From: Hofstenia miamia
Taxonomy: Eukaryota > Xenacoelomorpha > Acoela
NCBI GenBank assembly: GCA_004352715.1
Contig: SCFE01000051.1
Location: forward strand, 1,012,915 to 1,054,540
Reading direction: 5' to 3'
DNA: 41,626 bases
The notes below the pieces were generated by a model. The model saw nothing but the letters and a program-made list of their open reading frames with translations. It was not told where the DNA came from and ran no database searches. Position numbers and translations under genes: made by a program. Numbering within the stretch: position 1 is the stretch's first letter; the number at the start of each line of letters is the position of its first letter. Below, piece after piece: positions 1-11,595 of this stretch.

Positions 1-471
1 GTACAATTTTACTTTATATGTTCACAATTAATGTCTTGACAATATATTCCTAAATACATTATAGTTAATTTATTCCTGACCAAAAGTCGATGAGAATGAA
101 CTATGCATGCCACAAAATATTTCCTACAGTATGACAGGGAGCAAAGCTTTACTAGAAATAGGGAGTATAAGAAGCAATGAAACTATTAACAACTAAGTGG
201 CGGTACAAGTTATGTTAACTTTATTTTTTATAATAAAAATGTTAAATATCTTCGTTAGATTAAAAGGAATCAATGGATCATACATACTAGCATTTATATC
301 TCCACATCTCATCAGAATAATCATTCCTCAAATAGTTGATGCAAATATTATTGAAAGTATAAAAGTTCAACTTAGCATGAGAATTCACTTCATAATAATA
401 AATTTTGAAGAAAAGTTTATAAAAATATAAATAATTGAATTTAGCAATATCAAATTGATATTTTGTGAACT
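1..471. repeat. Left copy of a 471-bp exact direct duplication
   Basis: This stretch matches 1903-2373 wherever I compared it, at a constant offset of 1902, and it stops one base before the single N at 472. It begins at the window edge, so the duplication may extend further left. A 77-codon open frame at 197-430 is repeated at 2099-2332 and is not convincing as a gene. The pattern suggests two overlapping contigs joined without merging, not a biological duplication. Confidence 0.9.
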
Positions 472-472
472 N
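472..472. other. Single-N contig join
   Basis: One N sits exactly at the end of the 471-bp duplicated segment. A similar single N at 36962 ends a 400-bp duplicated segment, which supports an assembly join. Confidence 0.85.
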
Positions 473-518
473 TTACTGTCTGAATGGGATTCAGCAGCCA
501 ATATGGACTCAAACCATT

Positions 519-935
519 CTTCTATAATGGCATTGTTAACACTGAGAATTATCTTCCATGCTGAAGGATCACGTCATTCCTCAACTTAAACAACGTCGCT
601 CGTTCAGGCGAACTATTTTTATGCAGGACGTTGCTCCACCTCATTTTGCAACATCAGTGAGGACATTTTTAAATGATCAGTTTCCCAATCAAGTCATTAG
701 CAGGGGATGTGACATTCCATGGCCACCCAGAAGTCCCGATATTAATCCACTGGATTATTGGTTTTGGAGCTGGCGGAAGAGCAAAATTTATCGTTATAAT
801 TCGCCTGCGTCGATAGCTGAATTGAAGCAGAGAATCACTCCACAGGAATTTGCTGCTGCCGTTGAACATATTCGCGCCAGACTAAGCTATTTAGTCGAAG
901 TTGGTGGTGACATATTTGAGGATAAATGCTTGTGA
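519..935 (+). pseudogene. Mariner-type transposase fragment (DD41D-like catalytic region)
   Basis: This is the C-terminal catalytic part of a Tc1/mariner-superfamily transposase. The open part (558-935, 125 codons) has IFMQD with the second catalytic Asp, PPH just after it, and WPPRSPD followed by PLDYW with the third Asp. Counting residues between these two Asp gives 41, the DD41D spacing. An upstream piece from about 519 (NGIVNTENYL) is in another frame, so there is a frameshift just before 558. The usual G after the second Asp is V. The N-terminal DNA-binding region is absent; the sequence begins near the contig join at 472. It is a dead fragment. A related fragment lies at 40660-41208. 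Confidence 0.85.
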
Positions 936-1081
936 CATTTCATTCTTTTGTTATATGATAATATTGTTTCAATATAGGTCATGTTTGAGTTAAAAATTTT
1001 CTTGATTACCGTTTACTTATTAATATACGAAGCTCTACAATAGCGAAATTTAAGCTTAAAAATGTTTTCTTGAAATTGTGC

Positions 1082-1690
1082 ATAAAATATGCACGAATTT
1101 ACCTTTTTCTTAGGAATGTGTAGGCGCAAACTGGTGAATCGAGTTACTCTAAAATTGAGCATACGGGAAAAACTGCCACTTTTAGAAATTGTTCCAAAAG
1201 TATTGAAGTAATGTAGACACTTTAGGCACTTAAACGGAGATAATGAACAGTGCTAGCATATCTTCAATGAATATTACTATGAAAGCAATTGTTTTTGGAT
1301 AACTGAAACAATATTTGCATTTTGTATTTATCTATGTAAAACTATAAGAAAGCAGATTGATGCATTCAATATCAGTACGTATGGCTTAATTTAGAGACCA
1401 ATTAGTCTATTGATTTTATTCTGATTTACTAGCTGTTTACAACATCTTGTAGAGGTGGAATAGCTCTTTCAAACTCTTTCAATAATACCACAAATACCTG
1501 GCAAAACCATTGTGTAATAGGCTTGTACTTATAAATTACACAACTGTAATAGCTTAAAACAACTAAATTTCACAATAATATCCTAGTAAAAGTGTTTGTA
1601 TTTTTTTGCAAAATTTTTTGTAAAATCCTGCAAACATTTTGGATGATTTTTGGAATGTTTTGATAAACATTAAATGCATTATAAGTTTAG
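1082..1690 (+). repeat. Dispersed ~600-bp repeat, copy 1
   Basis: This segment is highly similar, by eye around 90%, to 14506-15095 in the same orientation. Shared landmarks include AATTTACCTTTTTCTTAGGA near the left end, a block around GTACGTATGGCTTAATTTAG, and a T-rich right end. No coding frame or clear terminal repeat is seen, so it is an unclassified, probably non-autonomous interspersed repeat. Confidence 0.85.
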
Positions 1691-1902
1691 TATAAAAAAA
1701 TGTATGAATTTATTGTAGTGCATTTTTTTGTATTGCTTAATCATTTAACACCATTTAACACCTTTGCTTGGTAAAAGACAACAATGCATAGTTTCACTCT
1801 GCAAAGCATTTTAGCAAATTAAAAATTATTAGATAAAAAGTTTTGTAATATGATATTGCATTGTTTAATATTATAAACATGTAGAATTCTAAATAACTTT
1901 GC

Positions 1903-2373
1903 GTACAATTTTACTTTATATGTTCACAATTAATGTCTTGACAATATATTCCTAAATACATTATAGTTAATTTATTCCTGACCAAAAGTCGATGAGAATG
2001 AACTATGCATGCCACAAAATATTTCCTACAGTATGACAGGGAGCAAAGCTTTACTAGAAATAGGGAGTATAAGAAGCAATGAAACTATTAACAACTAAGT
2101 GGCGGTACAAGTTATGTTAACTTTATTTTTTATAATAAAAATGTTAAATATCTTCGTTAGATTAAAAGGAATCAATGGATCATACATACTAGCATTTATA
2201 TCTCCACATCTCATCAGAATAATCATTCCTCAAATAGTTGATGCAAATATTATTGAAAGTATAAAAGTTCAACTTAGCATGAGAATTCACTTCATAATAA
2301 TAAATTTTGAAGAAAAGTTTATAAAAATATAAATAATTGAATTTAGCAATATCAAATTGATATTTTGTGAACT
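1903..2373. repeat. Right copy of the 471-bp exact direct duplication
   Basis: This copy matches 1-471 and continues without a break into the 3' flank of the sulfotransferase gene, so it is probably the correctly placed copy. Its right end touches that gene's polyadenylation signal. Confidence 0.9.
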
Positions 2374-2378
2374 TTATT
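2373..2378 (-). promoter_or_regulatory. Polyadenylation signal AATAAA of the sulfotransferase gene
   Basis: AATAAA on the minus strand lies about 155 bp downstream of the stop codon at 2533, a normal 3' UTR distance. It is the nearest clear signal after the last coding exon. Confidence 0.55.
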
Positions 2379-2532
2379 TTAAAATTTCATTGTGCACTGC
2401 AAAACGAATTTGCTTAAGGAAACCACACAATTGCTTTGTTAGCATAACCCAAGACCCGTTAATTTACTTTAAATCATAGTTGATCTGAAGTTTGTGATAC
2501 ATTATAAATCTACAAAAATCAACTAACTAGTT

Positions 2533-3133
2533 CTAAACTGGATCAGGCGCATTGAGTTCCCAATCAAAAGTTATATTTGTTAATTGATAAAACTTGAAGT
2601 TGTGATCAAGGTAATATTTATACAAAAGCTTAAGTAACCATTGTTGGATTACTGGATGTTTTCTTCCTTTTGTTTCATCCAAGCACTTTCCTAAACAATA
2701 GAAGCCTTTCGTTTGATTGAATTTGAACTTATCTTCTTGGAAATAAGGACGAATTCCTAGGAAAGCTTCCAACTTTTGCATAGGTTTCCATGGATGCGTG
2801 ATAAGTCTATGACCATCAACAATGTGAATTTGGGTCAGTGGAAAGTACTTTAGCCAACGACTTAGATGAACATCATAAAAGCCTCTATTTAGAAGAATAT
2901 TTTTATAGTATTTGTTTGGATTTGTTTTCAAACTATAGCTAACTAATTTTAAGAATTCTTCTGAACTGTTCTCCTCAGGAAACAGCTCAACGTATTGTGA
3001 AACTAAGCGCTTTACTGGATCATTAACCACCAACACAAGTTTCATGGTTTTGTTGAACATGTATATATTTCGCGGAGCGTTCTCTGAAAAAAAATAGGAA
3101 GGAGTTTTTTCTACAGTTATTTGATATTCTCTA
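2533..3133 (-). CDS. HS3ST1-like: HS3ST1-like exon 3 (core and C-terminus)
   Basis: The 601-nt terminal exon follows the acceptor ACCTATAG|T and is open to a stop at 2533. It holds VEKTPSYF, the altered 3'-phosphate motif VVNDPVKRLVSQY, RGFYDVHLSRWLKYFP, IHIVDGHRLI, FNQTKGFYCLGKC, ETKGRKHP and the terminal FKFYQL...FDWE, all in HS3ST order. Confidence 0.93.
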
Positions 3134-5184
3134 CTATAGGTCAATTCACGTCATGCATCAAACAATTTGCATTTGATGTTTCTTATTATAATATATGAAG
3201 GATTATATAGAAAATACTTGCAAAGGTTGAATTCAATGGTTGTTTAGCTTAAATGTGCTGCTTCATTTCCCAAATTATTGGAAAAATTGTCGTCAATAGC
3301 ACAAATTGATACTCCTGCAATATTTGCTGCAGATTAATGGATGAAATAAGTGAAATAGATGTGAATGTCAAATTTTTCGGGCCCCCCGTTAGCCCCGTTT
3401 TCGGGGAATCTTGAGGGCGGCTTGCATTCCAATATGTCTTGATTAAGGGCTTGCGGGCGACTACTTTTTGGCGCCCAAGCACTTAAAATAAAGAATAGCC
3501 CGCCCTCGCTCGTAATAGTTTTGGCCAGCAACAGGAGTTTTCTGCAGGCCGTAACCCGGCCGTATAAATCTATGTACACCTGAATAATCGCTCAGCTTAG
3601 CCACAGCATTTAAAAAATTTAAAAAATTAATTAATTAAGTAAGAAATCAATTGGAGGAATTCAAAATACTTCAAATTTATAACATCACAGTGCTCCTTAC
3701 ATTGGCGTACAGACGGGGAGGCCAGGGGGGGCAAGACTCCCGCTCGAGATATAATGGCCACCCCGCTGGCCCCCCTCCCTCACTAAAAAATTGGTCGAAT
3801 GAATTTTGATTTTCATACCAATTGACTCTGAATCAATTATGTTCATTTCATATATCCGAGGTCTTTGAAGGAATTTAGTGATTGAATTTGTACCTCCTTA
3901 TAACCTAGGGTAGGGCCCGTATTGGACATGAACAAAGGCGTACATTTACGGGCTTCTCTAGTACGAGCACAGACCCGGTATACGGGCTCTAAATGGAGCA
4001 TGATTGCTTGTTGTTTGTTGAAGGTGCTATTTTTTAAATCTATTTGTTTGAATTACATTAAACCTATTAAGTAATAGGAATTTTCTATCTATTCTATATA
4101 TCGATTTCTGAATATGTATTTCATGAAACACTCAACTTCATGTAGATTTCCAGCAGAAATTACAAAATAGCACATAAAATATTACACTAAACCCCCAATA
4201 CCCTTGACCTCTTTTGATACTGTGTTGATAAAGTTATCGTACTTGTGTACATTATTTTTTAACTAGTAAGTTGTGAACTTCAGAAAACGTTCCATATTGC
4301 TTAAATTGAATTAATCTAAGGTACCCATGTTGAAAGGTCTTATAAAGAGGGTGGTATCCTCCTGTGATAACCAGGACTTCGTTTCCAGTAAAAGATTAAA
4401 TCAGTAGACCAATGACGTCGCCATGGGAAGGCTTGTCCCCCTTTCCCCTCGACACAAAACAGATATGAATTGTTCAAATTTAATGTAACAAAATACACCA
4501 TAACGACAGATACACATGGGAATTGCAATATTACTACAGTAAATCCCCCCAAGATAACTTCACAACGATGAGGTAAGTTTTCCCACTGCTCTCAAGATTT
4601 CATCAATTCTTATTAATTGAATCTCTGTCTTGATTTTTCTCTCATAGCTGCAATGACTGGGGCTTAAGCTGGTGATAAACACTTTCTTTAAAAATGCCCA
4701 AAAGTAATAGTCAACATGTAAAAATCTAGAGAACCTGGAGTAAAAGGAGTCCAAATCCAGGCCAAATAACACGATCTTCATGAAAATTATTTGAAAACAA
4801 TTATGAAAAGGGAGGTGGCAACAGCATTTTGAAAAGTTGTTTTTGACAGCATTTTATTTGGTCGAAGTTGTTGTATGATGTGTAATCAAGCTGGGGCTCC
4901 ATTTGTTTTTTGTTTGCTGAACTGTTTCAGTTGGGTATATCCAAATTCTCATGCAGCTATTAGCGAAAAGCATCCATCCGCAAAGCAGAGATCCAATCAA
5001 TAAATATTGATGAAGTTTTCCTTCCATTGTGAAGTTATTTTAGAGCAGAATGGTTCACATATTCAGCATTTACTGCAGAAATATAATAATACCGATGTTT
5101 ATTAGTATTTATTTTGTATTTTGTTTCTCGTAAATTTAAAAACATTATATATATACAGTATATATAATTTAAATATATGTAATT

Positions 5185-5223
<39 letters not shown>

Positions 5224-7496
5224 GAAATTTCAACTGGGCCCCACCTCAGATATTTTGCCAACGTCCCTGGTGCCTCCCCTAATTCAATATTGCTGGTGCG
5301 CCACTGCCTCTTTATACTTACTTCTGCAACCAAAATCGTATCATTTCTACAGAAGCTTAAGCAAAGTCAAACAAGAAAAGGAAAATGTAATTGAATTATG
5401 ATAAACTTAATAGATGGTTCCGCACCTCATCAAAACTACTTCAGACCGCAGACCTCTAGTTAGCTGGCAAAACACTAGTATTGATGCTTCATTTTCAGCA
5501 TATTATTTTGTTAACTCTTAGTGTATTACTCTTTCTAGCACAATAGAACAAAGGCTTTGTCCCGAGGCAAATGAACTGTTAAGTGCTCTTTTTGCATGGT
5601 ACACGATGAACTCATTCCCCGGCACATGCTCTGAGAATTACCTTACAATTATCTCTCTCCGAAACGGATGCTACACAGAGTGGATCTAACTTAATTGTTT
5701 TGTTCTAGCGCAAAAGCCATCCTGTAACATCCGCTTTAGGAACAGGTAGAGCCCTGGGTAAGGCTATCAGATTCACTGGTAGTTGGCAGGTTGCTCCAGC
5801 TGAGAATCACACCTGCGTGATGCTGTAGAAAATAAGAGATAACAATGATAATATTAATAATAATAACACTAGAATTAAGAGTAATTATAATATTAATAAT
5901 ATGAGGGCAGGTACCCAATAGTTATTGTTAAAGGCTCACATTGGTAAGGTGAGGTTAAAGCAACTGTCGTTACAAAACTGGATGACCTATTTCACAGGGT
6001 AGAAGGGTTGATTTCTCAAATGTTTTTAATGGTTTTAAATTTAGCATAATCCATAAGGACTAAGATACTGGGGAATTTCGACATACAGACTAGCAAGGTG
6101 ATTATTGAAGTAAGGGGGTAGATGAAGAGTAAAGAATACCATGTTTAATAATTTTAGATTAGACCATTGTTAAGCAATTTTAAAGTGCGTCAATTAAATT
6201 TTGTGATAATTTCTGCAAAAACAGGATTTTTACTACACATGATTTCTTAACATCTAGTAGATTGCTGAATTTTTTCAAAAGGGAAATGACGTGAAATGAC
6301 CTAAATGGCATTTTTTCTAGAAGAACATCCTCTGAAGGCAAGAAGCGCTTAGAAAAATAGTAGACTTCTTCTGGAGCAATTGCTACATCTGGATGCCTAG
6401 CCAAAAATTCGAGAATGGCTCTGGATCCACATTTGCTTACGCCTATGATTACTGCTTTGGGAAAACGTTTTCTTAGGGAAAATTTCCTAAAACATAAATA
6501 TTTCAAGAGTATGGAAATTATATTTTTAAAAAAAAATTGCAAAATTAACAGAATTATGAGGGCTTCCAATATACAGTACTTGCCAAAAGTTTGGGAACAG
6601 TAACCTGTCTAAATGGTGTTTTATGCTATTTCCTGGAAACTTCGTACAATTCCTGGAATTCCCCATTTTTTCTTAGAATTTTCAACAGATTCATTGAGCT
6701 AATCAAATTAACACAACTTTAGATTTACACACAATACATTTTCACTGAAAAAACACTGTCATTGTAGTTTGAAATATGGTCGGTGGTAGTGAAATTTCAT
6801 CAACAAAGCGTGCTCAAATTCATATTTTGTACGAGGAGGGGTACAATTATTGCGCTATAACTGTTAGAATGGGCGTGTCAGTATCTTTGGTATCCAGAAG
6901 TGTTACTCGCTATCAGCAACTGCAAAAGTTTTCATCTCACAAGCAGTCTGGAAGACCAAAAGTGACAACCCCTCAGACTGACTGTCTCATTCACCGCAAC
7001 GTCGTCAATCAACCAATCTCTTCATCTTCTGAACTCAAAGCAAATCTAGGTGAGGTAGTGCAGAATGCATCAACACGCACCATTAGGCGTCAATTGAATA
7101 CGACCTTTGACCTTCCATCGTGCAAACCAGCAGCCAAGCCCCGATTGTCTTCAAAGAATATTCGAGACCGGTTGGTCGTGTCCGCCCAATACTTGGAACG
7201 ACAGGGTGATTACGCACTCGTGCACGCACAGCATTTACAGTGAATAAATTGTAAAACAAAATTGCAAAACATCACAAACACTCTACAAAATATGAGTGCA
7301 AACAAAATTGAAAAACAGCCAAAAGGAGTGTGGACATAATTTATTAAGCCATTACTTCCAAATTATGATGTTAGGTTGACATTCAAAAACACACTGAGCG
7401 ATTTTTTCTTCCCCTGTTTTCGAAAGTTTTTCAAATTTGTTCATGACCATTTTTGACACTCGAATGACTGAGTATTCAAATTTCTAATAATAATAA

Positions 7497-7527
<31 letters not shown>

Positions 7528-8166
7528 AATAAAACTTCGCATTATTTCCAATAAACCATTGCAAAATTACAAAAGCGTAAATAGGAATCACATAAATACA
7601 TTAAGTTATAATGAAGCGTTCACGAGCAGAAAGAATAAACGATTTATAACAACTAGATTTGGTAATAGGGATAACGTATGACTCTCGAGTTGAATTATAA
7701 CTGCAATCTCTCATAATGCCATCATTTAAAGGGTGATTAACCGAATTTACAATTTTTTCAACCATTGCAACAAATTGCCTTTGAAACTTACATTCGACAT
7801 TGTTAATTAAATCCATTTTCTTGAAGCAAACGGAAACTTTAGCGCACAGGGCTAAAGGTTTACGGAATTTAAAATTTAAATGGAAAACGCGTGTTTGTTG
7901 TTCCAATGCACTAATTTAATTTGTTTTGTGTTCAGAAGTTTTTGTTAAGGTTTTCAATTCTGACCACTACATGATTGTAAGGCATGGAATTTTCACGTTG
8001 TTCAGTGCCAAATAGGTTGGAGTACAAAGAGGACTACGTAAAATATATAAATAAGAATTTATTATACTTACTTTATTTCAGATTGTTTTGGAGGATATGA
8101 GAAATATATCATGGAGAACACGACTAGAACTATCACGAGAAATAAGCATTTTTTCAAAAGATCCAT
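2533..8166 (-). CDS. HS3ST1-like: Heparan sulfate 3-O-sulfotransferase, HS3ST1-like; join of 8166-8072, 6486-6301, 3133-2533
   Basis: The product transfers sulfate from PAPS to the 3-O position of glucosamine in heparan sulfate, normally in the Golgi lumen. The three exons total 882 nt (293 aa plus stop; human HS3ST1 is about 307) and the intron phases agree at both junctions. Residues 1-31 form a basic, then hydrophobic signal anchor (about 7-23). The PAPS loop reads VSKCGSRAILEFL with Lys50. Glu72 in PEEVYYF matches the catalytic-base position. MPFS joins across intron 2 to ITVEKTPSYF, as in HS3ST1. IHIVDGHRLI and the Cys-containing FYCLGKC follow. Oddities: the Arg that binds the PAPS 3'-phosphate (RDP in relatives) is Asn131 in VVNDPVKRLVSQY, and the disulfide loop is very short. 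Intron 1 carries a Tc1 fragment. Family assignment is firm; full activity is uncertain. Confidence 0.9.
3134..6300. other. Intron 2 of the sulfotransferase gene; GC-rich repeat debris, no gene
   Basis: The 3.2-kb intron contains two GC-rich islands in an AT-rich background (about 3375-3565 and 3700-3985) with runs of C and G, which look like fragments of unidentified interspersed repeats. Short open frames here match nothing I recognise. TA and AAT simple repeats lie at 5148-5222 and about 5840-5905. Confidence 0.6.
5148..5222. repeat. (TA)n microsatellite
   Basis: Nearly pure TA dinucleotides with a few interruptions. Similar TA tracts border most of the assembly gaps in the window. Confidence 0.9.
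6301..6486 (-). CDS. HS3ST1-like: HS3ST1-like exon 2 (PAPS 5'-phosphosulfate loop and catalytic Glu)
   Basis: The 186-nt exon follows the acceptor ATGTTTTAG|G and ends TTTAG|GTCATT, a weak donor supported by protein homology. It encodes the AVIIGVSKCGSRAILEFL loop, HPDV, and the PEEVYYF region. The open frame continues past the donor into non-homologous sequence, so the splice is inferred from the MPF-S junction matching HS3ST1. Confidence 0.88.
6572..7245 (+). mobile_element. Truncated Tc1-like transposon, N-terminal half
   Basis: The left end starts at a TA with CAGTACTTGCCAAAAGTTTG, a Tc1-type terminal sequence. An ATG at 6776 opens 155 codons encoding the paired-like helix-turn-helix region of a Tc1 transposase (KRAQIHILYEEGYNYCAI, SLVSRSVTRYQ, SGRPKVTT, STRTIRRQL). 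The frame stops at 7243, before any catalytic D or E, and no matching right terminal repeat follows. It is a 3'-truncated, inactive copy inside intron 1 of the sulfotransferase gene, opposite to it in strand. Confidence 0.85.
7484..7533. repeat. (AAT)n microsatellite
   Basis: About 16 AAT/TAA units with one interruption, inside intron 1 of the sulfotransferase gene. Confidence 0.95.
8072..8166 (-). CDS. HS3ST1-like: HS3ST1-like exon 1 (signal anchor)
   Basis: ATG at 8166 opens 95 nt encoding MDLLKKCLFLVIVLVVFSMI and a short stem, a typical type II signal anchor. The donor is AAA|GTAAGT and the exon ends in phase 2 (AA), completed to Lys by the G that starts exon 2. The frame stays open upstream for a short way without another ATG, which supports this start. 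Confidence 0.8.
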
Positions 8167-8705
8167 TATTAGGTCTTTGAATGAGCTAAATTCAATAATA
8201 ATATTGCCAAATGTTAATGGTTTTCAATTGTGTTAATAGTCATTGAAATGTACTCACTTTCGAATGGAAGGGTCATCTTGTATAGTCGAGTGAACTTAAA
8301 GCGAAAATGCATGATCATGTCAGAAAATTGGAGCAAAATTTTACAATGGCTGAGTAAACAGTTTAATTCCCAATTTATTTGATTTTTAAAATGGTGGAAA
8401 TAGGAACATGAGCTTGCATTTAGAGAGAGGGGCACTATATGTGTAAAGTAGCGTACATTGGCGAGCTAGCTTTTAAGGTTTAGAGAGACAAAAATGAAAA
8501 TGGCTTTTATTATTTAGTGGAGTTTTTCATTTCCTTGAGTGGCTTTATCAAATATTTACTTTCAATGAAGGGGCTTAGCCCCCTCAAGCCCCCTTATCCT
8601 CATCTATGAATTGCAACATTGTGCACAACATTTCTTGATATAATGAGACGTACGACGAATGTTGTAAACGTATATACATAATTAAAAATATGAAATAAAA
8701 TTTAC
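8167..8705. other. 5' flank of the sulfotransferase gene
   Basis: No coding exon recognised. A GC-rich patch at about 8565-8605 (GGGGCTTAGCCCCCTCAAGC) resembles the end of an interspersed repeat. No clear TATA box with supporting context could be assigned to the gene. Confidence 0.4.
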
Positions 8706-8706
8706 N
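8706..8706. other. Single N
   Basis: An isolated ambiguous base. Unlike the Ns at 472 and 36962, no duplicated flank was found here. Confidence 0.8.
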
Positions 8707-8725
8707 CCTGAAAAAAAGTGGACTG

Positions 8726-8751
8726 TTAACCGGCTTGTCGCAGCCGGTTAA
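8726..8751. repeat. Perfect 10-bp hairpin
   Basis: TTAACCGGCT, a 6-nt loop, then AGCCGGTTAA. The stem is GC-rich compared with its surroundings. Its role is unknown; it may belong to a non-autonomous element. Confidence 0.7.
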
Positions 8752-8847
8752 TCAACTCAATCGGTAAGCCGTTACCAGCCGGCAAAATGAGGGTTAGCAA
8801 CTAGAAAGCGCAACTAGTTATCGAAGTCAACATATCCACATCAAGGT

Positions 8848-9370
8848 TGGACATGGGATGGGTATAACCGCACTCGTTGCGGGTATGCCCGAACTCGCGC
8901 GGTTGTTGGTGCAAAGTGGGTACGACTTTTTTTATAAATGCGAGTGCGGTTATGGGATGCTCATGTTCATCCAAAATTGAACACTAAGCTTAAAAATATT
9001 ACCTTCTGCAAAATATACTACCACCAAAATATAAACAAATATTTCCAAATTTACATTGAAAATAAATAAAATATATCATCCGAGTAAAATGACAATCATG
9101 GTACGTACATGTAAAGTAAAGTTGTTATATAAGTACGAATTAAGAAAATATATACTGCAATCAAGTAATTTATATACATTAAATATTGCCAAAGTAGACA
9201 TTTTTGAACAGGTCAATTAGATCGGTATAATATTGTCAATAAATAAAAAAGTGTGGGTATGATAATTAAGAACTCTGGGTGTGGTTATGTATTTTAAGCA
9301 ATTTACGGGTGCGGGTACAAACGCGTTTGTTGCGGTCTGAGGTGGGTGGAGAAATGTTTACCCATGTCCA
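8848..9370. mobile_element. Probable MITE with GGGTA-rich ends
   Basis: TGGACATGGG at 8848-8857 is repeated inverted at 9361-9370 (CCCATGTCCA). Both ends are followed inward by GC-rich GGGTA/CGCG-type repeats around an AT-rich centre. No coding capacity is seen and no target duplication could be defined, so the class (hAT-like or other) is open. Confidence 0.5.
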
Positions 9371-11118
9371 CCCGTAACCTTAAGCAGCTTAGCGTCCGTT
9401 TTAAAGGACAAATCGTTTTTTCCACATTTACAAAGAATTTTCTCGAGGCCTATTTCCACATTTGAAAATCTTGGGGTATGGGTAGGTCTATTGGGAACAT
9501 ACATTAATGCAATGTTGAAAATTTCCACTAAAACCTATTGCTGCGGCAGATTGTTGAATAGATTAACAAGTTTTCTTAGAAATTTTCGAATTTTTGAAAA
9601 AGATTTAAATTCACTCCATACTTAGTGTTAATGTATTTAGAAGGATTTAAGCCTCTGGGGCAACAAAGAACTTTGACTGTTTCTTGATATGTGCAAAGAT
9701 ATTCCAAACCCATTGTTAGAGGTCGCGGTGCTTTCAGATTGAGCACACCATTAATAGTTTTTGAGCTATAAGAGTTTAAAATTTTTTTTACAGGATCATG
9801 AAAATTTTTTAAAAATCCCCGGGCTGTTTAAGGTTAATCCACATCTGAATTTATTATTGTAATAATTTAAAACTTTTGTAAATTTGCTCTCAAAATACAA
9901 GTTTCAATGATATTTCTGTAATCAAATAATGTGCAAATTTTAGCAGGTGAACTACGTGCTAGTGCTTTGTTGCTGGAGCTTTTTGGCTGCCCGCAGCCTG
10001 ATGCAAATTTTTGTTTTAACCGCGGCCGTAGACTTAAGATGCACAGCTGGCCTCGGCCACAAATATTGAAGCCTTTCCCGGCCGTAAAATTTTTATTGTA
10101 CATAATTTTAACCTCATTTATATGGACTTACACTCACCTTGAATAAAATTCATTAAGTTATTAACTGAAAAATCTAGTTTAATTCTAATTCTACTGAGAT
10201 TTTATATATACGTGATGGTTCCCCAAATAATTTTAAACACTTAAAGCTCAAGAACTAATGAATAAAATCTAAAAACACTAAAGATAGAAAATGGTCACCA
10301 CTTTTCGACTTAAATTTGCTCTACCCCATCCAGGCGCACCCTTGCAAGATGTCAGAGGCTCCCGGGCCTAGGGAGCACAGGCTTGCCGTTGTAGCGGTCT
10401 TTTCACACAATATCCAACACAACAGAACAGAGTCATACACGTATTCGTAAAATATTAACTAAAAAGGAATTTGATTTAATATTTGCTTTATATTGTATAA
10501 TATTTGCAAATTTGATAAGTAAAATACATGCATATCTAAAATATCTCATTCAGTATTCAATTGAATTAACAGTAACTAATTTCACTAAGAGAACAAAAAT
10601 TGATGTACATGTAGGCTGACGATCAACTATATGTGGTCGCGTCTTTGGACAGAAACAGTTTAAGTCAAAGTACAACATCCTTATTTTCTACCCAAGCAAG
10701 ATTTTCATTTTCTTTACAACTAACAAACACTAATGCAAAAGATGAGACGCCCAAATGCTTACTAAAACTGTAATAGTGAAATTATACTAAGCTTTTTTAA
10801 CAATGCAATTGCTAAAGCAAAGAAGTAATGCATAATTTATTGCTTTGTAAAATTTTCGAGGTGACATTTAGACTTGATTTGATAAAGCCATTGTGTAACA
10901 AATTCATAAAATGCATTTGGCATAAGTATACACTATTTTTTCTAGAATTTTGTAAGTTTGCATTCATGTTAATAACTCATAGGAAGTTACTTCCTATATT
11001 TACATGGGAATACTAATCTGGTAATACATTGAAAAATTAAGAACTAATATAATGACAAGATTTCTTCTATCAATGGTAAATTGTAACATTTGAGATGTTT
11101 GATTTTCACATCCCACAC
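9371..11118. other. Intergenic, no gene recognised
   Basis: AT-rich sequence with two modestly GC-rich patches (about 9945-10090 and 10325-10400) that look like old repeat debris. The short overlapping open frames at 9867-10146 are not convincing proteins. Confidence 0.5.
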
Positions 11119-11140
11119 AATTTGTTGTGCACAACAAATT
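11119..11140. repeat. Perfect 22-bp palindrome
   Basis: AATTTGTTGTG is followed directly by its reverse complement. A second hairpin with related sequence, TGTTTTGT and ACAAAACA around 2 nt, lies about 40 bp downstream. Confidence 0.9.
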
Positions 11141-11595
11141 TAAAATTCCTACAAAATGTATACTCAATATATTTTGTTGTGTTATGTTTTGTACACAAAA
11201 CACAACACCTAGCCTGAGGCCGCTGAAAACTCTGACTTTGCGCTCAGCGTGTCTCAAAGAGATTCACACAGTTTTTCTTCAGAAAAAAAATTATTTCATG
11301 GTAGTTGTTGGTTTCATTGGCATTGGACCACCTCATTCTCTGAACACTAGGTATGGAAACGATTTGAATACTTTCACAAAAATCTGATTTCCTATTGAAA
11401 AACAATTCCTATTTGCATATAGCTCAGGCAAAATAATAAGCTTTAGCATATATTTTCTTCATCGCATGAGCTGGCCTAACCCATAGATGTGTCTATATGC
11501 AAAAGGCTTTCAATATTTCTTAACAGTCTTGGAAGAAACTGTTCAAAAAGGTCGACAAATTTTAAAAGTAACACTAAAGAATTTGCCAAAAAAAT

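Noticed and set aside
197-430. 77-codon open frame repeated at 2099-2332
   Set aside because: The repetition comes from the exact assembly duplication, not conservation; the sequence is AT-driven, hydrophobic and starts at GTG.
7484-7533. Short tandem repeats as a CRISPR array
   Set aside because: Simple AAT repeats in an animal genome without spacers. The array at 11596-11740 also lacks unique spacers.
7601-7906. Minus-strand 101-codon open frame as an extra sulfotransferase exon
   Set aside because: It has an acceptor-like ATTAG in the right phase, but the only good donor (GAAT|GTAAGT) ends in a phase that gives a stop with the next exon, and HS3ST homology joins exons 1 and 2 directly without it.
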